From assembly GCA_965237985.1 (NCBI GenBank), contig OZ250161.1, forward strand, positions 620,001 through 684,000: DNA of 64,000 nt. The letters run 5' to 3'. The notes beneath the pieces are model-generated. The model had not been told where the DNA came from. It searched no databases and saw nothing but the letters and a program-made list of their open reading frames with translations. The translations under genes were made by a program, and so were the position numbers. Source of the stretch: G965212025 sp965237985. Its GTDB lineage: Bacteria > Pseudomonadota > Gammaproteobacteria > Poriferisulfidales > Oxydemutatoraceae. This document shows, piece by piece, positions 9,346-19,871 of this stretch (positions within the stretch are counted from its first letter, which is position 1; each line of letters begins with the position of its first letter).

Positions 9346-10796
9346 AGTAACCCCCTGACTTTTTCTAATGCTGCTGCCGCTTGTGCATCTAGTTCTTCAA
9401 TCTCTTTAAGGATCTCATTTGGTGTGCGTGTGTCTGTTTCATCAACACGATTAGGGTTATTGACGGTTAAGTCCCAAGTGTCCTTGTTAATGACACTAAC
9501 GTTTACACTCCAAGAGTTATCACTATCAGCCTTTGTTTTGGCAAGGGCGACAAAATCTTCCATGTCTTTTTCATGAAGTGGATTTGTCTTGCCAAGATTC
9601 CTGCCAACATTGAGTTGGTAGAACCATACACGTTCTGTGGCTTTTCCTTTTGTAAAAAACAGCACAACGGTCTTGACGCCAGTGCCAGTGAATGTGCGGC
9701 CAGGCAAATCTAAAACAGCAAACAGATTACACTCTTCAAGCAACTGCTTACGCAATGCGACACTTGCATTGTCTGTATTACTAAGGAATGTGTTCTTAAT
9801 CACAACACCACAACGCCCACCAACTTTTAACATTTTTATGAAATGTTGTAAGAACAGATAGGCTGTTTCACTTGTGCGTATAGGAAAGTTTTGCTGTATC
9901 TCAGCACGTTCCTTGCCGCCAAAGGGAGTATTGGCGAGGACAATATTTACTCTATCGCTTTCTTGTATGTCAGCGATGTTTTCAGCAAGCGTATTTGTGT
10001 GCACGATATTAGGCATCTCAATACCGTGCAAAATCATATTCATGATACCTATTACATAGGCTAACGACTTCTTCTCTTTGGCATAGAAGGTGTGTCTCTG
10101 TAGTTGCTCGAATTCTTTAGCTGATGGTTCTTTGCTGCTTCGAATGTGTGCGTAAGCTTCACACAGAAAACCTGCACTTCCCACAGCTCCGTCGTAAATT
10201 GTCTCACCAATCTTTGGATCAATGATTTTGACTATTGCTTGAATAAGTGGGCGCGGCGTGTAGTAATCGCCACCGTTACGCCCAGCGTTACCCATGTTCT
10301 GTATCTTATCTTCATACAAACAGCTTAGCTCATGCTTGTCGTCATTGCTAAGGAATCGTAACTCATCAACTTTGTTGATAACTTCACGCAAGCTATAACC
10401 ACTTTGTAGTTTGTTAGAAACTTCGCTAAAAATTTCGCTTATTTTGTATTCAAGCGTGTTAGCGTTCCCAGCACTTGTTTTAAAACTTTTGAGATAAGGA
10501 AACAGCTTTGTGTTTACAAATTCGCGCAGGTCATCGCCAGTAAGTGCTGCATTGTAGTCCAATTTGCCGTCGGCTTTCTTCGGCACTGCCCATGTTTCCC
10601 AACTAAATTCTTTACTTAGTATTCGATTGTGGGTTTCACCATTAAGCTTTGCAGACTTTGCTTTGTCTGTCTCATAGTCATCAAGATACTTAAGAAAGAG
10701 AACCCATGATGTTTGTTCAATATAATCGAGTTCACTGCTACAGCCGGCATCCTTCCACAATATGTCATCAATACTTTTAAATGCTGCTTCAAACAT
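9342..10796 (-). CDS. hsdM: Type I DNA methyltransferase subunit HsdM
   Basis: 484 residues from ATG 10796, preceded by GGAGA six bases upstream. The frame extends further but lacks a better start. It contains an N-terminal HsdM domain (DILWKDAGCSSELDYIEQ), SAM motif I as DGAVGSAGFLCEA, and the N6-adenine catalytic motif at LANTPFGGKE. The usual catalytic sequence is NPPF, and here the first proline is threonine (ACT codon near 9921). It transfers methyl groups to adenine with HsdS. The gene is otherwise full length. First gene of the hsdM-HEPN-MNT::hsdS-hsdR operon. With hsdR broken, it may work as an orphan methylase if the NTPF change is tolerated. Confidence 0.9.
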   Translation of the reverse strand: MFEAAFKSIDDILWKDAGCSSELDYIEQTSWVLFLKYLDDYETDKAKSAKLNGETHNRILSKEFSWETWAVPKKADGKLDYNAALTGDDLREFVNTKLFPYLKSFKTSAGNANTLEYKISEIFSEVSNKLQSGYSLREVINKVDELRFLSNDDKHELSCLYEDKIQNMGNAGRNGGDYYTPRPLIQAIVKIIDPKIGETIYDGAVGSAGFLCEAYAHIRSSKEPSAKEFEQLQRHTFYAKEKKSLAYVIGIMNMILHGIEMPNIVHTNTLAENIADIQESDRVNIVLANTPFGGKERAEIQQNFPIRTSETAYLFLQHFIKMLKVGGRCGVVIKNTFLSNTDNASVALRKQLLEECNLFAVLDLPGRTFTGTGVKTVVLFFTKGKATERVWFYQLNVGRNLGKTNPLHEKDMEDFVALAKTKADSDNSWSVNVSVINKDTWDLTVNNPNRVDETDTRTPNEILKEIEELDAQAAAALEKVRGLL

Positions 10797-11208
10797 AAGT
10801 TCTCCGTACCTCAAATTGACTTCTTCAAGATTCTTTTTTACCCCGTAATTGGTGCAAGCGCCGCTGATTGAGCGCACGGAACGTTTCATCAGCTTTGCAA
10901 CACCTCCGCGTATGGCAATCGGTCAACCAGGCCCTTTTCAACCGGGCAACTTCTCTTTTCGCCCATGCCCAACGGCAGTGGTGCGGCATTGTTTTTGATT
11001 TTACGGAAAGCGCCGTAGCGATCGCCGGACCCACGGTCGTGCGCCAGCATGGTGTGAGCTGGCGGTCAAGCGTCGCTGGGTTGAAACGATCAAGCATTGG
11101 CCACTCCTGCTTCTCTTTCAAAAAAACAGAGGGCCGATGTATCGGTCGAATTTCAGACTATGACGACAAAAAATCATCGCCCAAGCCTCGTAACAGGAAA
11201 TCACAAAA
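10797..11208. other. No recognised gene
   Basis: Short overlapping ORFs on both strands show no family signature. The stretch presumably contains the hsd operon promoter close to 10.8 kb, but I cannot point to a convincing -35/-10 pair. Confidence 0.4.
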
Positions 11209-12103
11209 CTACTTGGCAATATCCATTTCTTCAGCGCTGCCGTTTTCATCCCGTCCACGCAGAAAATCAATGGCATCTCTTATGCTTTTCCCACGGACCG
11301 CATAAGATAATGAGGCGGCATGCTGTATCGTTCTCTCCTTTGGGACCCTTAGACTCCAGCCTCTAGAATGGAGGCGCCGAGAGCCAATCTCAGGATATGC
11401 TCTCGTGACACTGAACTGTTTATCACGCATAGATTCCCAGTAAAACGGTTTCTCATTCGATTCCCCTTGAGTTTGACTTGTAAACGTATAGTAAGTCAGG
11501 AAACGTTTGCCGAGTTCACCGTCCATGTCGGGGCCAAGAACCCTTGGTGCGTGAAGTTCGTACTGCGAACACACCGAAGCTTCAACCTTCTTGATGATAT
11601 AAACGGGTGGAGTGCAACAACTTCTTTTGGTCTGTGCATTGTTCTTGGCAAGATGAAGAAGAACCGTGTCTGTGCGCAAGTCTCCAAACTCCGACATGTC
11701 CCGTTGCCAGACAGGCACGCGCTTGAGGTCAGCTCTCTCAATCAGTCTGGCACGCGACTTCAGCATTCCAGAAACACGGGCATTGAATTGATTCCTTCTG
11801 GAAAGCTCTTTTTCTTCATCTTGAGAAAGGCAGGAACGACTGCCGGAAACTTCCTGTGCATGATTTTCCAACCCGCTCTTCCCTAGCAGTTCAATGAGTA
11901 TCTGCCGACGAACATGCTTTACACATTCCCGGTATTGTATGGCTAAATTTGAAACGTACGCAATGAACAACCTAAGAAAAAACAGTGCCTTTTTTGTACA
12001 GGCACGACCCCGCATTACCATCATCACTCCCATTTTCTACCTCAAAGTTGCCGTACCGATTTTCTGAAAAAAAAATTTCAAGCGTGCCGTCCTAAATCTT
12101 CAT
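11209..12103 (-). pseudogene. Unrecognised protein, family A member 2 (decayed)
   Basis: Paralogue of the gene at 3163-4110. The equivalent start is ATG 12103, where the frame reads MKI-stop-DGTLE against MKIQDGALE in member 1, so codon 4 is CAG changed to TAG. A second stop replaces the W of FFSWVAH. A frameshift near 11945 then leads into the long open frame, which shares LRTDTV, PPVYIIKKVEAS, RFLTYYTF, FYWESM, W-x-LRVPKER and RGRDENGSAEE with the other copy. The open frame therefore has a false N-terminus, and the gene is very probably dead. Confidence 0.65.
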
Positions 12104-12602
12104 AACAATCTGTCTCTCTGTGATTTTTGTCGATGTGTTCGTACCATACTTCCAGCTATAATTGAAAGCAACACAGAATACAACGATGTTCGTGGCCACA
12201 CTCCCACAAGTCAGCCCTGCCAGAAAGGTCTGGTTGTCAGACAGTCACACCCTGTAACTTCTCTGCAAAGGTCACCTGGGGGCACATCGGCAAATGAACG
12301 ACAGGGGCATACTTCTTTGCCGTGTGTTCTCCACGTCGGCTGATGTTCTAGGCTGCCTCTGCCACATCACAAACCGGTACAGATGAAACGATAGTCTTGG
12401 AATTTGCCATTAAAATCCACGGCCAAAGTTTTCTGTGTCGGCTTGCCTGGTGGAATGAAATACCGCCTTGGTCAGCTGCAACACGTCCAGAACAACGTGG
12501 CTTTTTAGCCGATGCGCACCCGGAGCAGGAGTTACCGATTTACACGCCCACCGACGGACTGACCCAGAAAGCTTTCGCCAAAAGCTGGGATGAAAAACCA
12601 GG
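12104..12602. other. No recognised gene
   Basis: Only short unrelated ORFs. It separates the family A pseudogene from the 3' end of a helicase remnant on the same strand. Confidence 0.4.
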
Positions 12603-13346
12603 CTACCCACTGACAACCAAGCGAACCAAATTGTCGGTGATGCCATATTCAATCACGCTCAACCCTTCCGCTTCGTCCACTACGATGAGGTCCCAGTCGG
12701 TATGTTTCAATTGTTCCAGGTATTCCTCGTTCCGTGCCATCTGATCGAGACGGACAATGATCTGGTCCCGTTCCTCGAAATAGTTCCTTGATGAACTGTT
12801 TTCCCGCTTTTCCAGACTGAAAATTTCAAAACCGAGACCGAACTTTTCCTGCAATTCGTCCTGCCACTGATCGCATAAAGAACCGGGAGAAACGATGAGA
12901 ATGCGTTTCGCGTCAGCAGCTCGCGAATCAAAAGACCTGCCGTAATGGTTTTGCCGGCACCGGGGTCGTCGGCCAACAGGAAACGAAGCGGACGGCGCGG
13001 CAACATGACCTCGTAAACTGCTGAAATCTGATGCGGCAACGGTTCCACGTCGGAACTGTGAACTGCCATCATTGGATCAAACAAATGTGCCGGGTGGATG
13101 CGCCAGGCTTCCATGCCCAGTTTAAAATCCGCTCCAGACGCATCGAATGGCCAGGTTCTGTCGGATTTCACCAGATTCTAAAGATGCTTCACTGGATCGG
13201 TAAAGCATCTGGGTGCCAGGCTGGCCCTCGAGGTCAACATAAAAAACACTGGCTATATCGTCGCCAATCTGAATAGGTTCAGATAGATGTGAGACTCCCT
13301 CGAGATGGGCATCCTTTTTGATTTCTTCAAGTTTCAGCAAAAGCAC
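12603..13346 (-). pseudogene. SNF2/DEAD-like helicase remnant (N-terminal third)
   Basis: Pieces in three frames together resemble the start of a large SNF2-type helicase found in phage-defence and restriction contexts: an N-terminal VFYVDLEGQPGTQMLYRSSE segment, EAWRIHPAHLFDPMMAVHSS, VEPLPHQISAVYEVMLPR, Walker A FLLADDPGAGKTITAGLLIREL, QEKFGLGFEIFSLEKREN, then motif II region DWDLIVVDEAEGLS. In intact relatives the last reads DEAHKLS. Frame changes lie near 13150, 12905 and 12855, and the C-terminal two thirds are gone. It is not functional. Confidence 0.75.
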
Positions 13347-13510
13347 TTCCTCCAGTTTTCTATCAGATCATGACCTGACATTCATGCCGCGCAACACCCA
13401 GTGGTTTCTAATTCCCGGGTGGCAGAGAAACCACATATGATGGGCAGACTGTCCTTCCGGCACTTGAGAAAAATAACCGCCGGAGTCTCACATCTATCTG
13501 AACCTATTCA
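13270..13510. repeat. 28-bp perfect inverted repeat joining two helicase remnants
   Basis: The 28 bases at 13270-13297 are the exact reverse complement of 13483-13510. Each arm encodes the same peptide, VSHLSEPI, from the helicase N-terminus, the first on the minus strand and the second on the plus strand. About 185 bp separate the arms. The plus-strand arm starts a second, inverted remnant. Confidence 0.9.
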
Positions 13511-14340
13511 CAGGCGCCAGTCGGCAATCATACTCTATCCCTGTTTTCCGACCAGCAATTTCCGCCCGCAATGTGCGGGCAAAAGATCTGGAAAATTCGC
13601 CCGTGTCGCATGTGGAACCAAAACCATTGGTCAATCTTGAATCAATCAGTCTTTGGTTAAAGCGGCTTGTTTCCCACAGACCGTCCAGTGACTCTTCTGC
13701 CGTATTATGCTGAGATTTGTTTTTTGACCATAACCCCCATTAAAATGCTAAAAAATCGTAAAAACAGTATAAAAACTCCCCGTTTTTGGCAATAATATAA
13801 ATTAACGGTTCTGCCGGAATAAACGCTGGACACCCCACGGCTGGGGTTCATGACTTGCGTTCCATCTGGGGCTTCGGGAAGAGTCGCCAAAGGTGCCAAT
13901 CGCCGGCTTTCAAGTACTTTTGTGTCATGCCGGAAGCAGTCTTGCTCAGATTGAGATGTCTGGAGTCAACCGATTCGACTTTGCTCGCAACCACCATCAT
14001 GAAAAAAGCCGCCCGTCTCCTGCGGTGGCGATCATTTTCCCGACTTGCCGTGCTCTGCGTGGTGCCGATAGATCAGCTTCCCTCCCGTAAAGGCTCGTCA
14101 GCTGCTCGCGGATTTGAGTTTTTATCCGCGTGCCGCGCAAGTCTTTTCTGCGCAAGAGAAAGTCAGATTCATGCAGAGCTGGAAATGGAACCGGCGGACA
14201 GGTCTTTGGATTCGCAAGTCGTCGCTGCCGGCCGACGTGAAACGCATTCTCATCGTTGCTCCCAGTACTTTATGTTCTCGGCAACAGAACGAACTGCTGG
14301 AAAAATTCAGCATCAGTTTTGAAATTTTCATCCGGGAAAG
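13478..14340 (+). pseudogene. Second, inverted SNF2-like helicase remnant
   Basis: The plus strand encodes GVSHLSEPI near 13485 and, after a long unrecognisable stretch, PADVKRILIVAPSTL, then NELLEKFSISFEIF near 14214-14325. These match the N-terminus and the strand after Walker A of the remnant at 12.6-13.3 kb. Walker A itself is missing, and frames change repeatedly. It is an ancient duplicate in the opposite orientation. Confidence 0.6.
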
Positions 14341-14349
14341 GTGCAAGCT

Positions 14350-15370
14350 TCAAACACATCCACCAGGCATGGCCACCGGCATGGCAAAACGCCACCCTGC
14401 ACCTTTTCAGCGATTTTGTAATAAACAGTTGGCAACGGCCATTTTGCTTTGTCTTTACAGTCCTTCCAGATTCAGTTCTGCAGGCCGTTTCCTGGAAGAG
14501 GCGGTCTTCTGCCAAGTTGCAGGAACACTCCATCCGAGCCACGCCCGGCAGAGTGCGGAAAGTCATGTCGGCAATTGTGAGGCCGGTCGACCAGAGTGCA
14601 CCAACACACCGAACAGAAAGAATCTCCAGGTCCCATCCTCACGCTGGCGAGTAAACAACACCAGGAAATACCCTGTAACAATATCTGCGTAGAACGTGGC
14701 AAAACGGCCATGCTTTCCCGGACTCTCGCCCAGTGTCTATAAATAAAAGGCAGCGACGGATAGACTCGCTTTCCACAAGGTCCCTGCGAAGCACCGGTTG
14801 CGCCACGTCTCAATGACAGCCAACAGGGTTCAGCCTTCCTCGGAAACCCACTCGCGCTGATCAGCCGAGGATTTTCCACAACACATGCTTTGGGTCGCCG
14901 GCGCTGTGGGGCTTCAAAACATTGCCTTTGAAAGTGTTTCTGGGTGGCCTGGTTCACTGAACCCGCATCCGGCACGGCTGCAAAAATAAAGCCCTGCCCA
15001 CCCTGTCAGAAAAAGAGACACGCTGCGCTTTTTTGAAACGAGGTGGCCCAGAGTCAAGCAAATTTCAGACTGAACTCTGCCCGGCAGCTTCCGATTGGTA
15101 CGGCAGACTGTCACAATGCGAGGACAGAAAACACCCGGGGACCAAGAAACGAAGCCCCGGACCCGAACAGGAAAACGCTGCAAAACACGACCGCAAGCGC
15201 ACCGGTTTCAAAAGTACTTGCTGTTTGCTGGTGGCGCAAGAAACAACATGAATGCAATTTGCTTCACATTTTGGGAGCAACGCTGACCTCAGCGACATTC
15301 GCAGAACACTTTCCGTAACGCATTTCAGCGCAAGACAAACCAAGCAACGGTTTCTCGAACTCCATTCCCA
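14350..15370. other. No recognised gene
   Basis: Overlapping ORFs occur on both strands, but none has a family motif, a plausible ribosome-binding site or a match elsewhere in the window. Confidence 0.4.
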
Positions 15371-16468
15371 TTATTCTACAAACTTGAACAGTTCCTTTGC
15401 TACCCATTTTTGCTCTGCCTTAGTCAGAGAATCGTGTCCTCCACCTGAATTTTTCAGTATCACCTGGAGTTTCCTTTTATCAATCGCGATTCCTTTTCCT
15501 GCTTTATATGGAAACTTGCCCAAAAGTTTGACAACGTGCTGTTGCAACTTTTTTTCTGGCACCAAAATGCTGAGACAGGGAAGCTTAGAATCAGCAGAAA
15601 ATCCTTCGGGCTGCGCGATGCCAGAAAATGCTGTTGCCATGAATTTGCTTTTTTCAGTCTCAGCAACGTCATTGGGACCTGACCATTTGAACAAACCCGC
15701 GGTTTTATTGCCATGTGGTTCTACCGTCAAAAATTTGAGAAAAGCCATGGCTGTAGACATACGCTCCCTATTTTCCATCACTGCATTGCCTGCCAAAGCG
15801 TCATCAACCAAGTGTTCCCCGGAATTCTCTTGGTATGCGGAGTGCTGTAATTCACCATCAGCAAGTAGAACAGAAGTCATGCAATCCAAAGCTGCGCGTC
15901 CACACATTTTGTCTATCGAAGAATCATTTCCATTTCCGGGAACTTTGGAACCCTCTATCCGTCCTTCAACAAATTTTATATCCCAACCATCAGTTTTTAT
16001 ATATCTTGAACACTCTCTGGTGCGCAGAGAATTCGTTCTGTTGGTCCACGTGCTTCGTTTAGAACCAGAAAAAGTAGTCCCTTCGTTTTCAACAAACTTC
16101 ACCAATTCCTGAACTCCAACGAAAAATTTCCTGGAACTGCCGCCATTTTCTCGCAACGCCGTCAGTCTCCCTTCTATTTCTTTCTTCACCTCTTTATTGC
16201 AAACAGAACCATGATCGCAGGCATCCACTATCGGGGGGTAATTCTCCAAATCCAGCAGTGCGTTTCTACGCATTTCCCTGATAATATAGCGGTCGTTATT
16301 TCTTGAAAAACAGCGCTTAATGAAGCGAACCACGCGCTGAAAGAAAGTAAATTTCCGGATATTGTAGGAGTTTTCGAGCCTGCTATGAACCTGACCCTTC
16401 CCCTTAAGGACAAAATCGTGACCAGATAAATCCTTTGCACCTTTTAGATCATCAAGTCTAATTCCCAT
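15371..16468 (-). CDS. Unrecognised protein, family A member 3
   Basis: 365 residues, ATG 16468 behind AGGG. It is the largest and apparently intact copy of the family. The N-terminal stretch IRKFTFFQRVVRFIKRCFS followed by DRYIIREMRR aligns with the TFFSWVAHCVRFKFS segment followed by YRYDITQERQQ in member 1, and the C-terminal half shares FLKFLT, LFKW and a VPEKKLQQHVVKLLGK-like helix. A basic amphipathic region (residues ~38-55) is conserved in all three copies. There is no signal peptide and no transmembrane segment. The gene stands alone, with long non-coding stretches on both sides. Function unknown. Confidence 0.6.
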   Translation of the reverse strand: MGIRLDDLKGAKDLSGHDFVLKGKGQVHSRLENSYNIRKFTFFQRVVRFIKRCFSRNNDRYIIREMRRNALLDLENYPPIVDACDHGSVCNKEVKKEIEGRLTALRENGGSSRKFFVGVQELVKFVENEGTTFSGSKRSTWTNRTNSLRTRECSRYIKTDGWDIKFVEGRIEGSKVPGNGNDSSIDKMCGRAALDCMTSVLLADGELQHSAYQENSGEHLVDDALAGNAVMENRERMSTAMAFLKFLTVEPHGNKTAGLFKWSGPNDVAETEKSKFMATAFSGIAQPEGFSADSKLPCLSILVPEKKLQQHVVKLLGKFPYKAGKGIAIDKRKLQVILKNSGGGHDSLTKAEQKWVAKELFKFVE

Positions 16469-17235
16469 ATCTGTACCCTAAAATGACCCTGTGCTTACAA
16501 CACCGACAACCCCCCGTGTTGCATTCTAGCATAGACCCCCTTTTAATAGTATCTGCACTCCAAGACACACGAGATGGCGCCGGCTCTTTGGACAGTGTAG
16601 CGGCTTGATTTTTGTTTGCAATTTTTTGGAAACATGAAAAAAATTCCGAAAAAGTCCCAAAGACCTTTCTCAACCCCCGCATCTAAAAATCCTTTTTTCT
16701 AGAGATGAAATTATTTTATAATGTTTTTTATCACCATCCCCAGCGTCCCTCCCCCTTTATAATCCGACAATCCCCTCCACAAAATCTCGGATTTTCTCCC
16801 CCATTGATCCAGGGTGTATTCAGTTTGCTTGTTATTTGTAAATTTTTGAGCTCATACCATAAATGCCCTCTGTCCGTAAACTTTTTCATGAAAACAAATA
16901 CTTGCGCCAGAGAACCTGAGAACACCCATGTGCCGGTTCCACAGCCTGTAAAAATTTTCCTCAGCGAAAAAGCATTGCCAGCATGGGTTCTATGGCAAAC
17001 ATTTGCGTGTTGCTTCATCCGCTGGCAACCCATCCGGATGTTTCAACATAATGCGACCCTGTCAACATTTCCGCCGCCGTGCCTGGAGGTCCCTGCTACA
17101 GACGAAGCCTCCCCAAAACTGATTTTCCAATTCCCCATCGTCACAGATGACGACACGCAAATTGATCGGACACACGGTCCGTTTCCCAAGCCTGTCTTTG
17201 TGTCTTGTCGGGGAACCGGATGGTGGTCTTGACCA
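16469..17235. other. Long non-coding stretch downstream of tsaB
   Basis: No gene recognised. The part around 16690-16860 is rich in A+T runs. The tsaB operon ends at its right edge. A GATGGT-loop-ACCATC hairpin lies just after the tsaB stop but has no T-run, so I do not call it a terminator. Confidence 0.4.
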
Positions 17236-17940
17236 TCACTCAGTCTTCTGCTGTTGTTTTGCGAATGACCGGGGCCTGACGACCTGGTTGCGCAAATACA
17301 CCGGCACAGCATCACCAGGAAGGCGGGTGTTCCCGGCAAGCACATCCCGGACTGCCAATGCCAGCATGGTTTTGGCATGCGGCAACAGCTGCATATCCGG
17401 CACTACGTCGTTACGCAGGCAGCGGACAAGCGCTGGATACTCCCTGAAACCACTGCCGCCGACCGGCCCTTCGAAATTTCTCAGATCCAGCACGTCCTCC
17501 GGGATGCTCACGCTTTCTGGTGAATCTGGAACCACTAGACCATCTTCCGTTCCGCACGAAAAATAACCGGAGTACACTTCACCCATACGAGCATCGAGGG
17601 CAACAAAGGCCCGTTCCGCCTGGTGGCGAAAAATCAGTTGCTGTGCCATGGCTGCGAGATCGGATACCGGAACAAGGGGAATTTTCCAGGCAAAACTCAG
17701 ACTTTGCGCCAAAGACAAGGCAACCCGAATCCCGGTAAACATGCCTGGTCCCCGCCCGTAAACCACTGCGTCAAAATCTCCTTTCTCGAGGCCGGATTCA
17801 CGAAGCAATTCGTCACACATTTCAAAAATACACCGGTTGTGGTGTGCGACTCCCATCTTGCTACGATGAAAAACCTGCTCACCATTTTTCACTGCCACAC
17901 TACACTGTTGAGTAGCCGTATCCAGAGCCAGCAGCTTCAT
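17236..17940 (-). CDS. tsaB: tRNA threonylcarbamoyladenosine biosynthesis protein TsaB
   Basis: 234 residues from ATG 17940. It begins MKLLALDTATQQCSVAV, the ASKHA-fold phosphate-1 motif of the family, and contains GRGPGMFTGIRVAL (usually GPGSFTGVR). TsaB is the scaffold partner of TsaD in making t6A37 on ANN-decoding tRNAs in the cytoplasm. Length is normal. The start codon overlaps the yoaA stop (ATGA), so the two are translationally coupled; the yoaA-tsaB pairing is also seen in E. coli. It is the last gene of this operon. Confidence 0.92.
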   Translation of the reverse strand: MKLLALDTATQQCSVAVKNGEQVFHRSKMGVAHHNRCIFEMCDELLRESGLEKGDFDAVVYGRGPGMFTGIRVALSLAQSLSFAWKIPLVPVSDLAAMAQQLIFRHQAERAFVALDARMGEVYSGYFSCGTEDGLVVPDSPESVSIPEDVLDLRNFEGPVGGSGFREYPALVRCLRNDVVPDMQLLPHAKTMLALAVRDVLAGNTRLPGDAVPVYLRNQVVRPRSFAKQQQKTE

Positions 17941-19871
17941 TGCAAATACTTTTTCAGCTTCGGCAATTCTCGGAATCTCTCCATCATTGCCAAAGGCAGG
18001 CTGCTCAAAAAACATTTCCCGTAACTATGGGTAACGAGACGCTGGTCACCAATCATGATGACACCGCGGTCGGTTTCACTGCGGATCAACCGCCCGACTC
18101 CCTGCCGCAAATCTATGACCGCCTGCGGCAAACTGTATTCCAAAAAAAAGTTCCTGCTGTTTTTTTCCGCCTGTTTCCTGCGCCCTTGCATCAGGGGGTC
18201 CCCGGGTGCAGCAAAGGGCAGACGATCGATGATGACGCAACGCAATTTCGGACCACTGACATCCACTCCTTCCCAGAAACTGGAAGTCCCCAGCAAAATG
18301 GGTTTGGGTTCAGCACAGAAACGTTCAATCAACTGGCGCTTCGATGCCTGTCCCTGTACCAAAACCACATAATTTTTCATACTCTCCAACAACTTCGCGG
18401 CCTCCTTCAGTGCGCGATGGCTGGTGAACAAAAAAAACACGCCTCCTCCGGACATTTCCACCAATTCAACAGCAACATTCACCAACTGTTTCGTATACGC
18501 GCGCGATTCGGGAAGAGGCAAGTTTGAAGGCAGATAAAGAGCCGCCTGCTGGCGATAATCAAAAGGCGAATCAAGTTGTTCGCTTGCACAATCATCTATT
18601 CCCAGAGAAGAAGCAAAAAAACCAAAATCCCCGTCCACTGTCAGCGTTGCCGAAGTGTAAATCCAGTTGGCCTGGTATTGTGCTCGATAGGTTCGCAAAA
18701 CAGGCGCCAGACTCAGTGGGCTAAGATGGATTTTGAATCCTTTTCCATTTTCGTGCCGCACCCAGGCAACCTGATCGTCACGGGCTTCATCAAGCCCTTC
18801 CATCTGGCTGTAGAAATCCGCCCCCCTTCTGAAAACGTTGTCAAAGTTTTCAGAATGTTCTTTGGCTGGTTCCAGCACCTCCAGAAGAACCGCCAGCCTG
18901 TCGCACAATTTTTCCGCCGCCTCGACGAAATTTCTATCGTGTTGCAATTTGTTCCAGGCAATGCTTTTCGGATGTTTCGCAAGTGCCTTTCCCATTTCAT
19001 TGACGGTGCTCAGCAGTGCTTTGCAGCGCGTCTCCAGCTGATCAAAAACCGGCGATTCCGGTTGTTCCGCCAGTGCCTGAACATCCGCAACCAGTTGCCG
19101 GACCAAGTTGGCAGAGAGCAGGGTGCCGAAAAAATTATCGGCAATTTTGGCAATCTGATGCGCTTCGTCAACAATAATCGTGTCTGCCGTTGGCAAAATG
19201 CTGCCAAATCCTTCCTCTTTCAGTTCCATGTCTGCCAGGAGCAAGTGATGATTAACGACCACCAGGTCGGCATCCAGTGCCCGCTTTCTGGCTCCCGCAA
19301 CAAAGCAATCGTCGTACCTCTGGCACTGCTTGCGAAGGCAGCTTTCCGTGGTCGAAGTAACCGTACGCCACAAGTGATCTTTTTCCGGCAACCCACCATA
19401 GCCAGCAATGTCTCCATCCGCGGTTTGCCATGTCCACTTCCTGAGCCCCGCAAACACACCACTGTTTTGCCCGTCAAACAGATCCGGTTGTTCAAAAGCC
19501 CTGTCCAGCCTTTCACGGCACAGGTAATTGGCTCTGCCTTTCAGCAAGGCAACATCAACATGCTTGTTCAAAATTTTAAGAACCTGTGACAGGTCTTTGT
19601 AAAAAAGCTGATCCTGCAAATTTCTGGTGCCGGTGGAAATCACGACTTTTTTCCCGGAAAGAATGGCAGGAACCAGGTAAGCATAAGTTTTGCCAATACC
19701 GGTCCCTGCCTCAACCAGCAAGTTTTCACAGTTCGTTATGGCTGTCGCCACAAGTTCAGCCATTCTCAGTTGCTGTGGCCGCTCGCGAAAACTTTGAATC
19801 ACCCGGGCGAAAGCACCGCCGCTCGCCAATGCGGCAACGCTGTGCTGTGCTACGGACTTACTTTTTACCAT
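17937..19871 (-). CDS. yoaA: DinG/YoaA-family ATP-dependent DNA helicase
   Basis: About 644 residues. It has Walker A EAGTGIGKTYAYLVPA, a four-cysteine iron-sulphur cluster site (YLC, then CLRKQCQRYDDC), DEAH box IIVDEAHQIAKI, TSATL, and motif VI QGVGRLIRSETDRGV. This is a superfamily 2 XPD-like helicase; YoaA is linked to DNA repair and tolerance of replication stress. I choose ATG 19871 (MVKSKSVAQ), which overlaps the ispF stop by 14 bp; the frame runs 14 codons further upstream. YoaA is preferred over DinG because of the tsaB neighbour and length. Confidence 0.88.
   Translation of the reverse strand: MVKSKSVAQHSVAALASGGAFARVIQSFRERPQQLRMAELVATAITNCENLLVEAGTGIGKTYAYLVPAILSGKKVVISTGTRNLQDQLFYKDLSQVLKILNKHVDVALLKGRANYLCRERLDRAFEQPDLFDGQNSGVFAGLRKWTWQTADGDIAGYGGLPEKDHLWRTVTSTTESCLRKQCQRYDDCFVAGARKRALDADLVVVNHHLLLADMELKEEGFGSILPTADTIIVDEAHQIAKIADNFFGTLLSANLVRQLVADVQALAEQPESPVFDQLETRCKALLSTVNEMGKALAKHPKSIAWNKLQHDRNFVEAAEKLCDRLAVLLEVLEPAKEHSENFDNVFRRGADFYSQMEGLDEARDDQVAWVRHENGKGFKIHLSPLSLAPVLRTYRAQYQANWIYTSATLTVDGDFGFFASSLGIDDCASEQLDSPFDYRQQAALYLPSNLPLPESRAYTKQLVNVAVELVEMSGGGVFFLFTSHRALKEAAKLLESMKNYVVLVQGQASKRQLIERFCAEPKPILLGTSSFWEGVDVSGPKLRCVIIDRLPFAAPGDPLMQGRRKQAEKNSRNFFLEYSLPQAVIDLRQGVGRLIRSETDRGVIMIGDQRLVTHSYGKCFLSSLPLAMMERFRELPKLKKYLQ

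Noticed and set aside
12397..12744. Plus-strand 115-codon ORF opposite the helicase remnant
   Set aside because: The helicase motifs are on the minus strand; this ORF has none.
17150..17235. Terminator after tsaB
   Set aside because: Short hairpins are present (GATGGT/ACCATC and CGGAC/GTCCG), but no T-run follows.
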